Shown piece by piece: positions 26,775-36,214 of a stretch of 64,000 nt of DNA. Source of the stretch: QHWT01 sp963755695 (lineage in GTDB: Bacteria; Acidobacteriota; Vicinamibacteria; Vicinamibacterales; 2-12-FULL-66-21); contig CAVWLB010000006.1 in assembly GCA_963755695.1 (NCBI GenBank), positions 68,791 to 132,790 of the forward strand, read 5' to 3'. A program made the position numbers and the translations under genes. The notes under the pieces are model-generated. The model made no database searches and was not told the DNA's origin. It was given only the letters and a program-made list of their open reading frames with translations. Within the stretch, counting starts at the first letter, position 1, and each line of letters opens with the position of its first letter.

Positions 26775-27740
26775 TCACGCGAGCGAAGAATCCACGACCG
26801 CCAGCGCGTGCTTCCCTCGTACGTAGGTCACATCCGTGATGCCCAGGATGCTCTTCAGCTGCTCCGCCGGCACTTTCATCGGCCCCGGTGAATCGGCGGT
26901 GCCTGGCCGCGGTTGGGGAAATGCTGTCGAGGCCGCCGTATGAAACGTCACGTTTCCTTCGACCTTTTGCATCGTCTGGTGAATGTGCCCGTTCAGCACC
27001 GTGACCGAGCCGAATTTCTTGAGGTAGGCCAGTGCCTGCGCACTGTCTTCCGTTCCCCAGCCCCACTGCGGGTACACGCTCCACAGTGGAATGTGCGCGA
27101 ACACCACGATCGGCGTGCTGTGCTTCAAATGCTTGACGTCATCTTCCATCCATTCGAGCTGCTCGCCGCCCAGCGTGCCGAGTCCTCCGGCCTTCAGGTT
27201 CAGCACGTTCACCAGCCCGATGAAGTGCACGCCTTTCTTGTCGAAGCTGTACCACCCGGCTCCCTTGGCGCCCTTTCCGTAGCGTTCCAGATACTGTTTG
27301 CCGTCATCGTCGAGCACGTCGTGTTCGCCCGGCACGAAGAACACGTTCTTCGCACTCGCGCTCTTCAGGATTTGGTCCACGGTGTCGAATTCTTCGGGTT
27401 TCGAGAGGTGGCTGATGTCGCCCGTATGCAACATGAATTCGGGTGGCGTCGCCAGACCATTGATTTTGTCGACGGCCGCCTTCAGTGTCCCGACCACATC
27501 CGGATTCGCCGGCTTGTTGAATCCCATATGGCTGTCGCTGATTTGCACGAAGCTCAGCTCACCCGCCGACCTGGGTCCCAACTTCGGCATCTTGCTCAGG
27601 CTGTACGACTTCAGGACGCCGCCCTGCATGACAAAGAACGCTCCGGTTCCTGCCCACGCCATGCATTTCAAGAATCCCCGCCGGTCAACTCCGTCATCGT
27701 TGTGATCGTGCAACAGTTCATCTGTTTTCTTCTCAGACAT
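26775..27740 (-). CDS. Tat-exported metallophosphoesterase
   Basis: 321 residues with AGGAGG before the ATG. A twin-arginine signal (DRRGFLKCMAWAGTGAFFVM, about residues 19-38) leads to a calcineurin-like fold: metal motifs ISDSHMGF, LHTGDISH, VPGEHDV (an Asn-to-Glu variant of the usual GNHD box), FAHIPLW and NGHIHQTMQ. Probably a periplasmic phosphodiesterase or phosphatase; substrate unknown. First gene of the operon that continues with cupredoxin, DUF2231 and DUF420, and divergent from the winged-helix regulator. Confidence 0.9.
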   Translation of the reverse strand: MSEKKTDELLHDHNDDGVDRRGFLKCMAWAGTGAFFVMQGGVLKSYSLSKMPKLGPRSAGELSFVQISDSHMGFNKPANPDVVGTLKAAVDKINGLATPPEFMLHTGDISHLSKPEEFDTVDQILKSASAKNVFFVPGEHDVLDDDGKQYLERYGKGAKGAGWYSFDKKGVHFIGLVNVLNLKAGGLGTLGGEQLEWMEDDVKHLKHSTPIVVFAHIPLWSVYPQWGWGTEDSAQALAYLKKFGSVTVLNGHIHQTMQKVEGNVTFHTAASTAFPQPRPGTADSPGPMKVPAEQLKSILGITDVTYVRGKHALAVVDSSLA

Positions 27741-27946
27741 ACTCGGCCTCCTGGTTTCCTACTTCTCTTCATCCACTCTCCGCATGCCACCAGCTGGCAC
27801 GGGGTGGATGCCGTCAATATGGTTTGCACTCGAGATCCAGACAATGGACGGACGGTTCCTCTCCGCTGGAACGCGGGTCCCCTGGTAACCGTTACTCAAC
27901 AGAAGACTTACAGGACGCTGTCCCCTTGCAGCGGTCCAGTAGACGT

Positions 27947-29909
27947 GTGGTACCCTTTCACCTCAGGTTCACCTCTTCATGGAAGCCGGACGATCAGGTT
28001 GGCGGGCGGCTCTGTTTTGGGGTTTTCGAGGTGGATCTTCGTGCTGGCGAATTGCGCAAGCGCGGCCTGCGAGTCCGGCTTCAGCAACAGCCCTTCCAGG
28101 TCCTGGCGATGCTGCTCGAGCACGCCGGCCAGGTCGTCGGTCGCGAGGAACTTCAGAAGAAACTCTGGCCCGCGGACACGTTCGTGGATTTCGACCACGG
28201 GCTCAACAAGGCGATCAACAAAATCCGTGAGGCCCTCGGCGACTCCGCCGAGAGTCCCCGCTTCGTCGAAACTGTCGCTCGCCGCGGCTACCGCTTCCTC
28301 GCTGACGTCAGAGTTGCCGATGCAGCCCCTGTTCGCAGCCCGGAACCCGCACCTCAGCCTCATCCCGCGGCAGACGCTCGTGATCGCCAGGATCCCGGCG
28401 GGACACTCGCGATCCTCACACATCTTCTGCCGCCACGTGCGTGGAAGATATCGACGTTCGTGCTGCTCGCACTGCTGGCCTCTTTCGCCGCCTGGAAGCT
28501 TCATTCCGGCAACCATCCGTCGCCGGTCATTCGCTCCCTGGCTGTCCTTCCGTTGGAAAGCCTCTCGAGCGATGCGTCTCAGGATTACTTCGCCGATGGG
28601 ATGACCGACGAGTTGATTTCGGACCTCGGCCAGATCAGCGCGTTGCGCGTGATCTCGCGTACATCAGTGATGGCTTACAAACACACGCGCAAGTCTCTGC
28701 CGCAGATCGCTCGTGAGCTGAACGTGGACGCCGTGGTGGAAGGCACCGTCCTCCGTTCCGGAGACCAGGTCCGCATCACGGCGCAGTTGATCGAAGGTGC
28801 TGCGGACAGGCACGTCTGGTCCCAGAGCTATCAGGGTGAATTGCGCGATACCCTGGCGCTCCAGAACAATGTGGCGAGAGCCATTGCCGATCAGATTCGG
28901 ATCAATGTGAATCCTCAGGAACAGGCCGCGCTGAGAAACGTCACGGTTGTGAATCCGGTCGCTTACGAGTCTTATCTCAAGGGGCGCTACTTCTGGAACA
29001 AGCGAACGGCGGATGGCTTGAAAGTGGCCCTGGCGTATTTCAACGAGGCCATCGACGAGGACTCGAAATACGCCCAGGCGTACTCTGGCTTAGCCGACAC
29101 GTATGCGTTGTTGGGCGACTGGCAGTATGCGGTGATGACTCCCAAGGAGGCACTCCCAAAAGCAAAGGCCGCGGCGATCAAGGCCCTGGAATTGGACAGC
29201 GCGCTTGGCGAAGCCCACAACTCGCTTGCATTCTGCCTGGATGGCTTCGACTGGGACTTTGACTCTGCCGGGAAGGAATTCCGGCGGGCCATTGAACTGA
29301 ACCCAGGCTACGCGACCGCTCACCATTGGTATGCGTGGCATCTGGCTCTATTGCGCCGGTATGACGAAGCGATCGTGGAAATGAGAAAAGCGGAAAACCT
29401 GGACCCGCTATCTCTTATCATTAACGCCGATCTGGCAGAGCTACTGGCCCTTGCGCATTCTTATGACGAATCGATACGACAGAGCCGCAAGACGATCGAA
29501 ATGGATCCCAATTTTGGTCTCGCGCATAATCACCTCGGCCAGGCATACCTCCAGAAACACATGAACGATGAGGCGGTCGCAGAACTGCAGGAAGCCGTCA
29601 AGCTTTCGGGTGGCAGCCCGACCTGCATCGCTAATCTTGCTCGCGCCTACGCCGCATCCGGCAAGAGGAGCGAAGCGGTAAAGTTGCTGAGCGATCTGAA
29701 GAAGCGCTCACATCCTGGCCAGTCGCTATGCTTCGGAGATTGCCGTTATCTATGCATCTCTCGGGGATACGGATCAAGCCATGAGTTGGCTCGAAAAAGG
29801 CTACGAAGAGCGGTTCAACCCGGGCGTTCTGATCCGACCAGGCTTCGATCCTCTCCGCTCGGACCCGCGCTTTGAGGACCTTGTGCGCCGTGTCGGCCTC
29901 CCTCGTTGA
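27947..29909 (+). CDS. Winged-helix/TPR membrane regulator (CadC-like), frameshift near 29720
   Basis: An N-terminal OmpR/CadC-type winged helix (FGVFEVDLRAGELRKRGLRV, DHGLNKAINKIREALGD, VETVARRGYRFLADV) is followed by one transmembrane helix (ISTFVLLALLASFAAWKL). Next is a FlgO/TolB-like domain (LAVLPLESLSSDASQDYFAD, DAVVEGTVLRSGDQVRITAQ) and TPR repeats (KAAAIKALELDSALGEAHNS, FRRAIELNPGYATAHHWYAW). The frame is lost around 29720 but the natural ending YASEIAVIYASLGDTDQAMS to FEDLVRRVGLPR is readable to 29909, so one indel. The start is uncertain: the GTG at 27947 is tentative. Probably a membrane-bound transcription factor that may control the divergent phosphoesterase operon. Confidence 0.85.
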
Positions 29910-30366
29910 ACCAGAGAATCTGATATCCAGGATTGCGCGTTCGGAGCGAGTCTCACACTCGTTACCGCGCTGCGATGTTGTTGTGCCTCGCCAATAATCC
30001 CACCGCCGTCAGAACCAGCACGCAGACGACGTACCTGTACGAAGACGCCTTGTCTTCCGACGACGGTGACAACGACGGCGAGCGTTGGTCCGCGACTAAT
30101 CGTTCGATCCGTCGTTCGTCGCAAAGATCCGATGCTGGGGCGCCAATCGACTCTCCGGGCATACACGGTGGTCTGTCGCAGCCCTCTATGCGCCGGCGGG
30201 CCACGGCCGCCGCGGTGTTGAATGGCTGTGCGGTCGCGAACGTCATGTTGAACGATATGCTTGCTCGGTGACGTCCGGTTAAGTGACGCACGCCAATCGA
30301 CGACCGCGCGTTCATGAGGGACGCCCAGGACGGCGCGACAACAAGGTTGGGCGACACGTCGGGCTG
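29910..30366. other. Region without a recognised gene
   Basis: About 455 bp following the TPR gene. Open frames on both strands show no motif. It ends where a repeated IS-derived segment begins. Confidence 0.45.
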
Positions 30367-30896
30367 ATGAAGTCATCAGCGCTTGACGCGTGCGGTGACG
30401 TCTCCGGCAAGATGAAGGTGAATTGCCCGAGGTGATTCGTGAGGAACGGACGCCAGGTCTGTGACCGTATGGGGGGACGGTCGCGCAGATACCGTGAGAC
30501 GGTGCGTTCCGAAACGGTGATTCCGAGCTTGAGTAATTCGCCGTGAATCCGCGGCGCACCCCACAGGCAAATCTCCGCGGCCATCCGCCGAATCAGATCT
30601 CGACATGTTGAATCGATCCGTGGTCGTCCAGGGCGCCGCGAGCGCCAGCATCGACGTAATCCTTCGCGATGCCAGCGACCGACGGTGGCTGGCTGGATTA
30701 ACACGAGCGCCTCCCGCCATCGGGCCCAGAACCATCGCAAGGACAGCCACAGCAGCCGGTCAGTTGGCCGCAAGCGCCGATTTGAGCGAGCGAGGACGCC
30801 GAGTTGGTGGCGTAGGGCAAGAGTCTCGAGCAGGAGGTCTGTACGCGTCGCCTCGGCTGCTCGGGACCGCAGCACCGTCCTCAGGCCGCCGCGCAT
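30367..30896 (-). pseudogene. IS transposase N-terminal half with foreign tail (remnant E)
   Basis: From MRGGLRTVLRSRAAEATRTD at 30896 the frame carries LETLALRHQLGVL, WLSLRWFWARWREALVLIQP, LWGAPRIHGELLKLGITVSE and FLTNHLGQ. The catalytic domain should begin there, but the sequence switches to FTFILPETSP and ends. The same switch occurs at the same residue in the fragment at 33147-33485, so truncation predates their duplication. Only the DNA-binding half is present; non-functional. Confidence 0.8.
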
Positions 30897-30956
30897 CGCC
30901 GGTAGAGTGCCGAGCGGCGACGCCAACGTCAATGGTTTTTGCCTGGACCGATATTG

Positions 30957-31277
30957 GCGACCCACAGGTGGCAGTTCGTGTTCCCCGGCTCTCGCGTCTG
31001 GACGGATGCGAGATGGGGGCCACCGACTCGCTTTCACCTCCACGAATCCGTTGTGCAAAAAGGCCGTCGTTCAGGCCACGCGCCAGGCGGCATCACGAAG
31101 CGCGTGGGTCCGCACATGTTCCGGCATTCATTCGCAATACACCTGCTCGAGGACGGCTACGACATTCGAACGGTGCAGGAGCTGCTGGGCCACGCTGACG
31201 TCAGCTCGACGATGGTGTACACGCACGTCCTCAATCGCGGCCCGCTTGGTGTCCGCAGCCCCGTCGACCGTCTCTGA
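30957..31277 (+). pseudogene. C-terminal fragment of an integron-type integrase (tyrosine recombinase)
   Basis: Reads RWQFVFPGSRVWTDARWGPP, RFHLHESVVQKG, then the catalytic boxes: GPHMFRHSFAIHLLEDGYDI (HxxR), QELLGHADVSST (His) and MVYTHVLNRGPLGVRSP (nucleophile Tyr). The ending GVRSPVDRL and the order match IntI-family integrases. The N-terminal core-binding domain and first Arg box are missing because an IS fragment begins at 30896. No attC-like cassette sites were found nearby. A remnant of an integron or related element. Confidence 0.82.
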
Positions 31278-31623
31278 GGCGTCGGCCAGTTCCGTTGGCA
31301 GCAAGAATTGGCGGCCAAGCGCGCCCGCGCGCGTTCGTTAGAACGTGAGCATCGTAGATATTCAGTGGGTTGACCGTTGCGCGGTCGCGACTTGAAATGC
31401 GCGTTTGGCCGCGAGCGCTCGCGTCCAACGCGGCCTTCGCGGCCATCCACGTTCACCGTCCCTGCCGTGAGCGTCCGTGCTAACATCCCCGCGCACAGAG
31501 ACATCCGATTGGAGTTTGGCCCGGCCGACCATCGCGGATGGACGCGAGGGGAACGAGCGGTCTACTCCAAGAGAAGTTAGACGGCTGAACTTATGGCTAC
31601 GGCTTGCTGGAAGAACCTGCGTA
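31278..31623. other. Region without a recognised gene
   Basis: About 345 bp between the integrase fragment and the secreted-protein gene; no motif-bearing frame, attC-like inverted repeat or terminator was found. Confidence 0.45.
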
Positions 31624-32190
31624 ATGTTCGGTGATCACCACTGGCTCACTTGCACGACGATTGTGCTAGTTCTCGCGGTGGCCATTCCGACCACTGAGGC
31701 CCAAGAAGTAGCACACTCGCTTGACCAGTTGCGTCAACTTGTGGGAGTCGGGGACAAGGTCATCGTCACTGATCTACAGGGCCGCGAGACGCAGGGAAGC
31801 GTCGCCGAGCTTTCCTCATCTTCTCTCCGGCTGCTCGTGGGCGGAGTCCCAACTGACTTTGCAGAAGAGGCCCTCGACACAGTCAGCCGGCGGGACTCTC
31901 GATGGAACGGAACCTTGTGGGGGCTCGGAATCGGTGGCGTGCTGGGGGCCGGGCTTAATCGAGGCCTTGTGAAGGAGTACGGGCGTGAGGACATCGGTGT
32001 CGGCGAGTCGGTCGCATTGATCGTCGAGGCCGCGGGAGTTGGCGCTGGTGTCGGATTCGCCGTCGATGCTCTAATCAAGGGCAGGCGATTGGTCTATTCC
32101 AGGTCACAGCCCTCGATGCGCAGGGACCTGACGTTCTTGCCAATGTGGGTCAGCCGGCGTAAAGGCGTTTCCGTGTCACTACGGTTCTGA
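31624..32190 (+). CDS. Exported hypothetical protein with glycine-zipper-like segment
   Basis: About 188 residues from the ATG at 31624, chosen because a signal peptide starts there (TCTTIVLVLAVAIPTTEAQE, cleavage near residue 25). The mature part has a small beta-rich domain (VGDKVIVTDLQGRETQGSVA, SSSLRLLVGGVPTDFAEEAL) followed by Gly-rich helices (WGLGIGGVLGAGLNRGLV, EAAGVGAGVGFAVDALIKG). The layout, a short SH3-like domain plus glycine zipper, occurs in exported proteins of unknown role. Stands alone between mobile-element debris. Confidence 0.75.
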   Translation: MFGDHHWLTCTTIVLVLAVAIPTTEAQEVAHSLDQLRQLVGVGDKVIVTDLQGRETQGSVAELSSSSLRLLVGGVPTDFAEEALDTVSRRDSRWNGTLWGLGIGGVLGAGLNRGLVKEYGREDIGVGESVALIVEAAGVGAGVGFAVDALIKGRRLVYSRSQPSMRRDLTFLPMWVSRRKGVSVSLRF

Positions 32191-32264
32191 TCGCGAAAGA
32201 GGATGGTCGGATGCGTGTTGGCGCCAGTGGTTACGTCGTGCGAGCGAAGCACACCCAAGCCGTC

Positions 32265-33072
32265 TAACAGGCGTTGCACCAGTCGGCCGTTGGTGTGATG
32301 GCGGGCGGCCGCTGGTGAACGCTGGCCGTTAGGCGCAAATAGGACGTCTTCCTGAACCCGTCGTCGTCATGAAAGGCCAGATCGCGGTCGTGAATGAGAT
32401 AACGCGGCGCCTCATGCCACGGAAGGCTTCGCGGAATTGTTGCGCCGTCCAGGCCGCTGTCGGATGAGGCGTGACGGCGACGTGCATGATTCGACGGCGC
32501 TCGTGCTCGAGGATCACCAGGACAAACAACAGTCGGCAAGTGGCAGTCGGGACGACAAAGAAATCGGCGGCGGCGATTTGCTGAACGTGGTTGGCGAGGA
32601 AGGTGCGCCACGACTGCGACGGCGACGGGCTCGAGCGCGCCATGTACTCTGCGACCGTAGCCTGAGAAACCGCCACTCCCAACTTCAGCAGCTCGCCGTG
32701 AATGCGTGGCGCGCCCCACAACGGATTGTCCTGTGACATCGTCTGAATCAGGTCCCTGACATCCGAGGGGACAGGTGGTCGCCCGATGCGTCGGCGACTC
32801 TTCCACGTCCAGAACAAGCGGAAGCCTTGGCGATGCCAGGCGACGACCGTCTCGGGCTTCACGATGACCAGTGCCCTTCGCCAGCCGCTCCACGCGCGTG
32901 ACAGCCACGCCCAGAGCCACCGATCGCCTTTCGACAGACGTAGCCGTCGCGGTCGGGATCGTTCGAGGACCCGCAGTTGATGGCGTAGAGCGAGGAGTTC
33001 AACGTGGAGAGCGGCGCGTGATCGCATCACTCCTCGGAGCGTCGCCAAAACGGAAATCAGTACGGACGTCAT
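32265..33072 (-). pseudogene. IS transposase with broken C-terminus (remnant F)
   Basis: From MTSVLISVLATLRGVMRSRA at 33072 the frame reads LELLALRHQLRVLERS, NPLWGAPRIHGELLKLGVAV, ADFFVVPTATCRLLFVLVIL (first Asp) and TAAWTAQQFREAF. A frameshift near 32415 follows; in the other frame YLIHDRDLAFHDDDG is still visible. The Glu motif is missing. About 300 bp of this element (roughly 32450-32770) is nearly identical to the central part of IS copy 3, which identifies the donor or recipient of a recombination. Confidence 0.82.
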
Positions 33073-33146
33073 TGCGGACAGAGCCTACCGGCCCTCGTCA
33101 ACAACTTCAATGGCCTCAACGGGTACGACGTTTTCAGCATGGACAG

Positions 33147-33485
33147 CCAATGAAGTCATCAGCGCTTGACGCGCGCGGTGACGTCTCCGGCAAGATGAAG
33201 GTGAATTGCCCGAGGTGATTCGTGAGAAATGCACGCCAGGCGTGTGACCGTATGGTGGGACGGTCGCGCAGATACCGCGTGACGGTGCGTTCCGAGACGG
33301 TGATTCCGAGCTCGAGTAATTTGCCGTGAATGCGCTGAGCACCCCACAGGCAATTCTCCGCGACCATGCGCCGAATCAGATCTCGACATGTTGAATCGAT
33401 CCGTGGTCGTCAGGGCGCCGCGAGCGGCGGCGACAGCATCGACGTAATCCTTCGCGATGCCAGCGATCGACGGTGGCTGGCTGGG
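33147..33485 (-). pseudogene. Second copy of the truncated IS segment (remnant G)
   Basis: Strongly similar over its whole length to 30367-30700: GAQRIHGKLLELGITVSERT, FLTNHLGQ then the same foreign tail FTFILPETSPRASS. It is cut at its N-terminal side near 33485. Together with remnant E it forms a direct repeat of about 335 bp separated by 2.8 kb. Confidence 0.8.
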
Positions 33486-33652
33486 ACAGGCTTGCAGCAG
33501 CCGTAGCGTCGGACGTACTGCGAGCCTGAATCATCGAAGCGTTGCCGCTCTGCGCCGAGACCGACGCGTGCACGCGGTCGATCACACGGAGAGCGCATGC
33601 TCGAGCAACTCGATCGCGAGGCGGCAACAAGACTGGTTAAAAGGAGTCCGAT

Positions 33653-33901
33653 ATGGGTGGCGTCCTGGGATGGATGTTCTTCGGACTGATTGCGGAGGCA
33701 CTCGCAAAACTCGTGATGCCCGGAAAGGACTCCGGAGGTGTCGTCGTGACGATGCTTCTTGGAATTGCCGGCGCGCTGGTTGCCGGCTATATCGGTCAGC
33801 TGGCGGGTCTCTAAGGACCCGGTGACGCAGCAGGCCTCATCATGTCAGTCGTAGGTGCGGTTCTGCTGCTGCTTGCGTACCGCACGCTCCGGCCTGCCTA
33901 G
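33653..33901 (+). pseudogene. GlsB/YeaQ/YmgE-type membrane protein with internal stop
   Basis: AAGGAG lies 7 bp before the ATG. The frame reads MGGVLGWMFFGLIAEALAKL, VMPGKDSGGVVVTMLLGIAG and ALVAGYIGQLAGL, then TAA at 33812-33814. It continues in the same frame as GPGDAAGLIMSVVGAVLLLL and AYRTLRPA with a stop at 33899. The family (about 82 residues, three helices, transglycosylase-associated stress proteins) normally has an aromatic residue such as Tyr at this point, so TAC/TAT to TAA is the simplest explanation. The truncated 53-residue product would lack the last helix. Confidence 0.82.
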
Positions 33902-34028
33902 GCCGTATCAGTTGGACGGGACGCGCCAACGCGCGAGCGACGCGTCCCGCGTCCCAAATCGACGTCGCTTCTCGACCACTGGAAGACCGTACTCCAGAGC
34001 TGTTGTTTGCTCAATCTTGTGATGTGAC

Positions 34029-34242
<214 letters not shown>

Positions 34243-34247
34243 TCTTT

Positions 34248-34416
34248 TCAACGAGTTAGCTCGCTCGCCCCTTCCGGATTGTGAACAATCGTGAACAATT
34301 CGGATCCGACTGTCGATCGGCCGCTGTGCGCAGCCGCGCCATCGATCACCTGCGTGTACACGTTCAGCGTCGTGTCGACCTTGGTGTGGCCCATCAACTG
34401 TGCGATGACCTTGCCC
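34248..34416 (-). pseudogene. C-terminus of a phage-type tyrosine integrase
   Basis: The minus frame reads GKVIAQLMGHTKVDTTLNVY then TQVIDGAAAHSGRSTVGSEL and FTIVHNPEGASELTR. LMGHTKVDTT holds the box III histidine and LNVYTQV the nucleophile Tyr. It is cut off by IS copy 3 at 34417. Its 3' end lies 6 bp from the tRNA half, the standard position for the integrase of a tRNA-targeting island. Confidence 0.85.
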
Positions 34417-35700
34417 GGCTGTCCTTGCTGAAAACCCGATCTGCAGCCCGTTGGTCGCCCAGACGTAATTCTCAAATGGTCGCGATACACCGTTGACATC
34501 GGCTGGAGTGCAAACACGCCCTCAACGAGCACCGTGAAATGCTGCCACTGCGGATTGCCTTCGCTGTCGTCAGACTCGGCGCGGGAGTGTGCGTGGGTTA
34601 CGCTGCTCGGCGTTCGTATCGATGGTGAAGACCACCGACTTGCGGAATGGCGACCACCCGTCCCGCGCTGGGCGCCGCAGTCTCGCGCGGCACCGGCGAA
34701 TCCCTGTCGAGCGAGAGATGCGTTCGCGAACGGTGGTAGTAGGCGACGTAAGCGTTCAAGACGCGTCGCAGGCCGCGCGCGTTCCAGACGATGACCTGGT
34801 CGAGGCATTCGCGGCGAATCGATCCGATCAGCCGCTCCGCGTACGCGTTCTGCCACGGTGAGCGCGGCGCGGTGACGACTTCGTGAATCTCCATCGCTGT
34901 CACCGTGGTGGCCCACCCGTGAAAGGCGGAATCCCGATCCCGGACGAGATCGCACGGCGTTTCGTTCCACGGGAAGGCCTCGCGGAATTGCTGCGCCGTC
35001 CAGGCCGCTGTCGGATGGGCGTGACGGCGACGTGCATGATTCGACGGCGCTCGTGCTCGAGGATCACCAGGGCAAACAACAGTCGGCAAGTGGCAGTCGG
35101 GACGACAAAGAAATCGGCGGCGGCGATTTGGCTGAACGTGGTTGGCGAGGAAGGTGCGCCACGACTGCGACGGCGACGGGCTCGAGCGCGCCATGTACTC
35201 TGCGACCGTAGCCTGAGAAACCGCCACTCCCAACTTCAGCAGCTCGCCGTGAATGCGTGGCGCGCCCCACAACGGATTGTCCTGTGACATCGTCTGAATC
35301 AGGTCCCTGACATCCGAGGGAACAGGTGGTCGCCCGATGCGTCGCCGACTTTTCCACGCCCAGAACAAGCGAAAGCCTCGGCGATGCCACGCGATGACCG
35401 TCTCCGGTTGAACGATGACAAGCGCCGTGCGCCAGTTCGCCCAGACGCGCGACAGCCAGATCCAGAGGCATCGGTCAACCTTTCCGAGAGCGAGGCGGTG
35501 CGAGTGTGATCGCTGCAGCACCTGCGGTTGGTGGTGTAGCGCCAGCACTTCGAGGTGCAGCGCAATCCGCGATCGGATCAGCCCTCGGAAGGTCAGGAAG
35601 GCCGAAATCAGCACAGAGCGCATCACCGAAGAGCCTAGTCTTCGCTCGCGGTAAGCGCAACGACTGCAACACACAAAAGGCCTTTTCAGTAGAGACAGGC
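34417..35700 (-). mobile_element. IS element, copy 3 of 3 (mosaic)
   Basis: Ends GGCTGTCCTTGCTGAAAA and TTTTCAGTAGAGACAGGC, the most complete inverted repeats of the three copies. The outer thirds match copies 1 and 2. The central part, about 34985-35335, matches remnant F (32265-33072) instead. No target duplication is visible: left flank CCC in the integrase gene, right flank TAG of the transporter gene. Confidence 0.87.
34598..35623 (-). CDS. Mosaic IS transposase with compensating frameshifts
   Basis: Open throughout from the ATG at 35623, but residues in the middle read QPNRRRRFLCRPDCHLPTVV and on through HARRRHA instead of QQIAAADFFVVPTATCRLLF. A one-base insertion near 35131 and a one-base deletion near 35018 cancel out, leaving about 39 residues out of frame. 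These remove the first catalytic Asp. The other two catalytic motifs (LVRDRDSAF, NAYAERLIGS) are intact. The enzyme is predicted dead despite its unbroken frame. Confidence 0.85.
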   Translation of the reverse strand: MRSVLISAFLTFRGLIRSRIALHLEVLALHHQPQVLQRSHSHRLALGKVDRCLWIWLSRVWANWRTALVIVQPETVIAWHRRGFRLFWAWKSRRRIGRPPVPSDVRDLIQTMSQDNPLWGAPRIHGELLKLGVAVSQATVAEYMARSSPSPSQSWRTFLANHVQPNRRRRFLCRPDCHLPTVVCPGDPRARAPSNHARRRHAHPTAAWTAQQFREAFPWNETPCDLVRDRDSAFHGWATTVTAMEIHEVVTAPRSPWQNAYAERLIGSIRRECLDQVIVWNARGLRRVLNAYVAYYHRSRTHLSLDRDSPVPRETAAPSAGRVVAIPQVGGLHHRYERRAA

Positions 35701-36158
35701 TAGCGCCTGGCAAGAATGACTCCGATGATCATCAAGACGACGCCAAGCGCACGACCCATCGTGAGTTGTTGGACGACCGCGCCGAACGCGCCGACGTGAT
35801 CGATGATGACGGCGGCGACGATCTGCCCGGTCACGACGAGACAGATCGCGTTCCCGACGCCGAGTCGCGGCGCGAGAAACGTGATGGATATCACGTAGCT
35901 CGCAACAATGAGTCCACCACAGTAGCCATAGGCTGGCACCTGCCGCAGCGTCTCCAGTGGCGGAAGCGGCACGCGTATGACGATCGCCCAGGCTGCGACG
36001 ACGACGAAGCCGATTGCAAAGAGGGCGATCGACGTGATGGCAACACTGCCGACCACGCGACTCATCGCAGCGTTCGTAGCAGCCTGAACGGGAATGAGCG
36101 CGCCGACGATCACGGCGAGCGCGCCCAACAACACAACGCCTAAGGTTAGGGACGACAT
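35700..36158 (-). CDS. YdcZ/DUF606-type DMT transporter
   Basis: 152 residues with five hydrophobic helices (GVVLLGALAVIVGALIPVQA, AITSIALFAIGFVVVAAWAI, GLIVASYVISITFLAPRLGV, AICLVVTGQIVAAVIIDHVG, ALGVVLMIIGVILA). The early VQAATNAAMSR and the later VTGQIVAAVIIDHVGAFG are typical of the short DMT (DUF606) family; many work as pairs or dimers and the substrate is unknown. Its stop codon touches the last base of IS copy 3, but the length is normal. First of the minus-strand genes inside the island. Confidence 0.85.
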   Translation of the reverse strand: MSSLTLGVVLLGALAVIVGALIPVQAATNAAMSRVVGSVAITSIALFAIGFVVVAAWAIVIRVPLPPLETLRQVPAYGYCGGLIVASYVISITFLAPRLGVGNAICLVVTGQIVAAVIIDHVGAFGAVVQQLTMGRALGVVLMIIGVILARR

Positions 36159-36214
36159 TCTGAATCCTCAGGTCAAGTCTACGACCGAGGCACCGACTCG
36201 AATCGCGGCATGCT

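Noticed and set aside
31278..31623. attC cassette sites next to the IntI-like fragment
   Set aside because: No paired GTTRRRY/RYYYAAC cores with an inverted repeat between them; also the wrong side of an integrase gene for cassettes.
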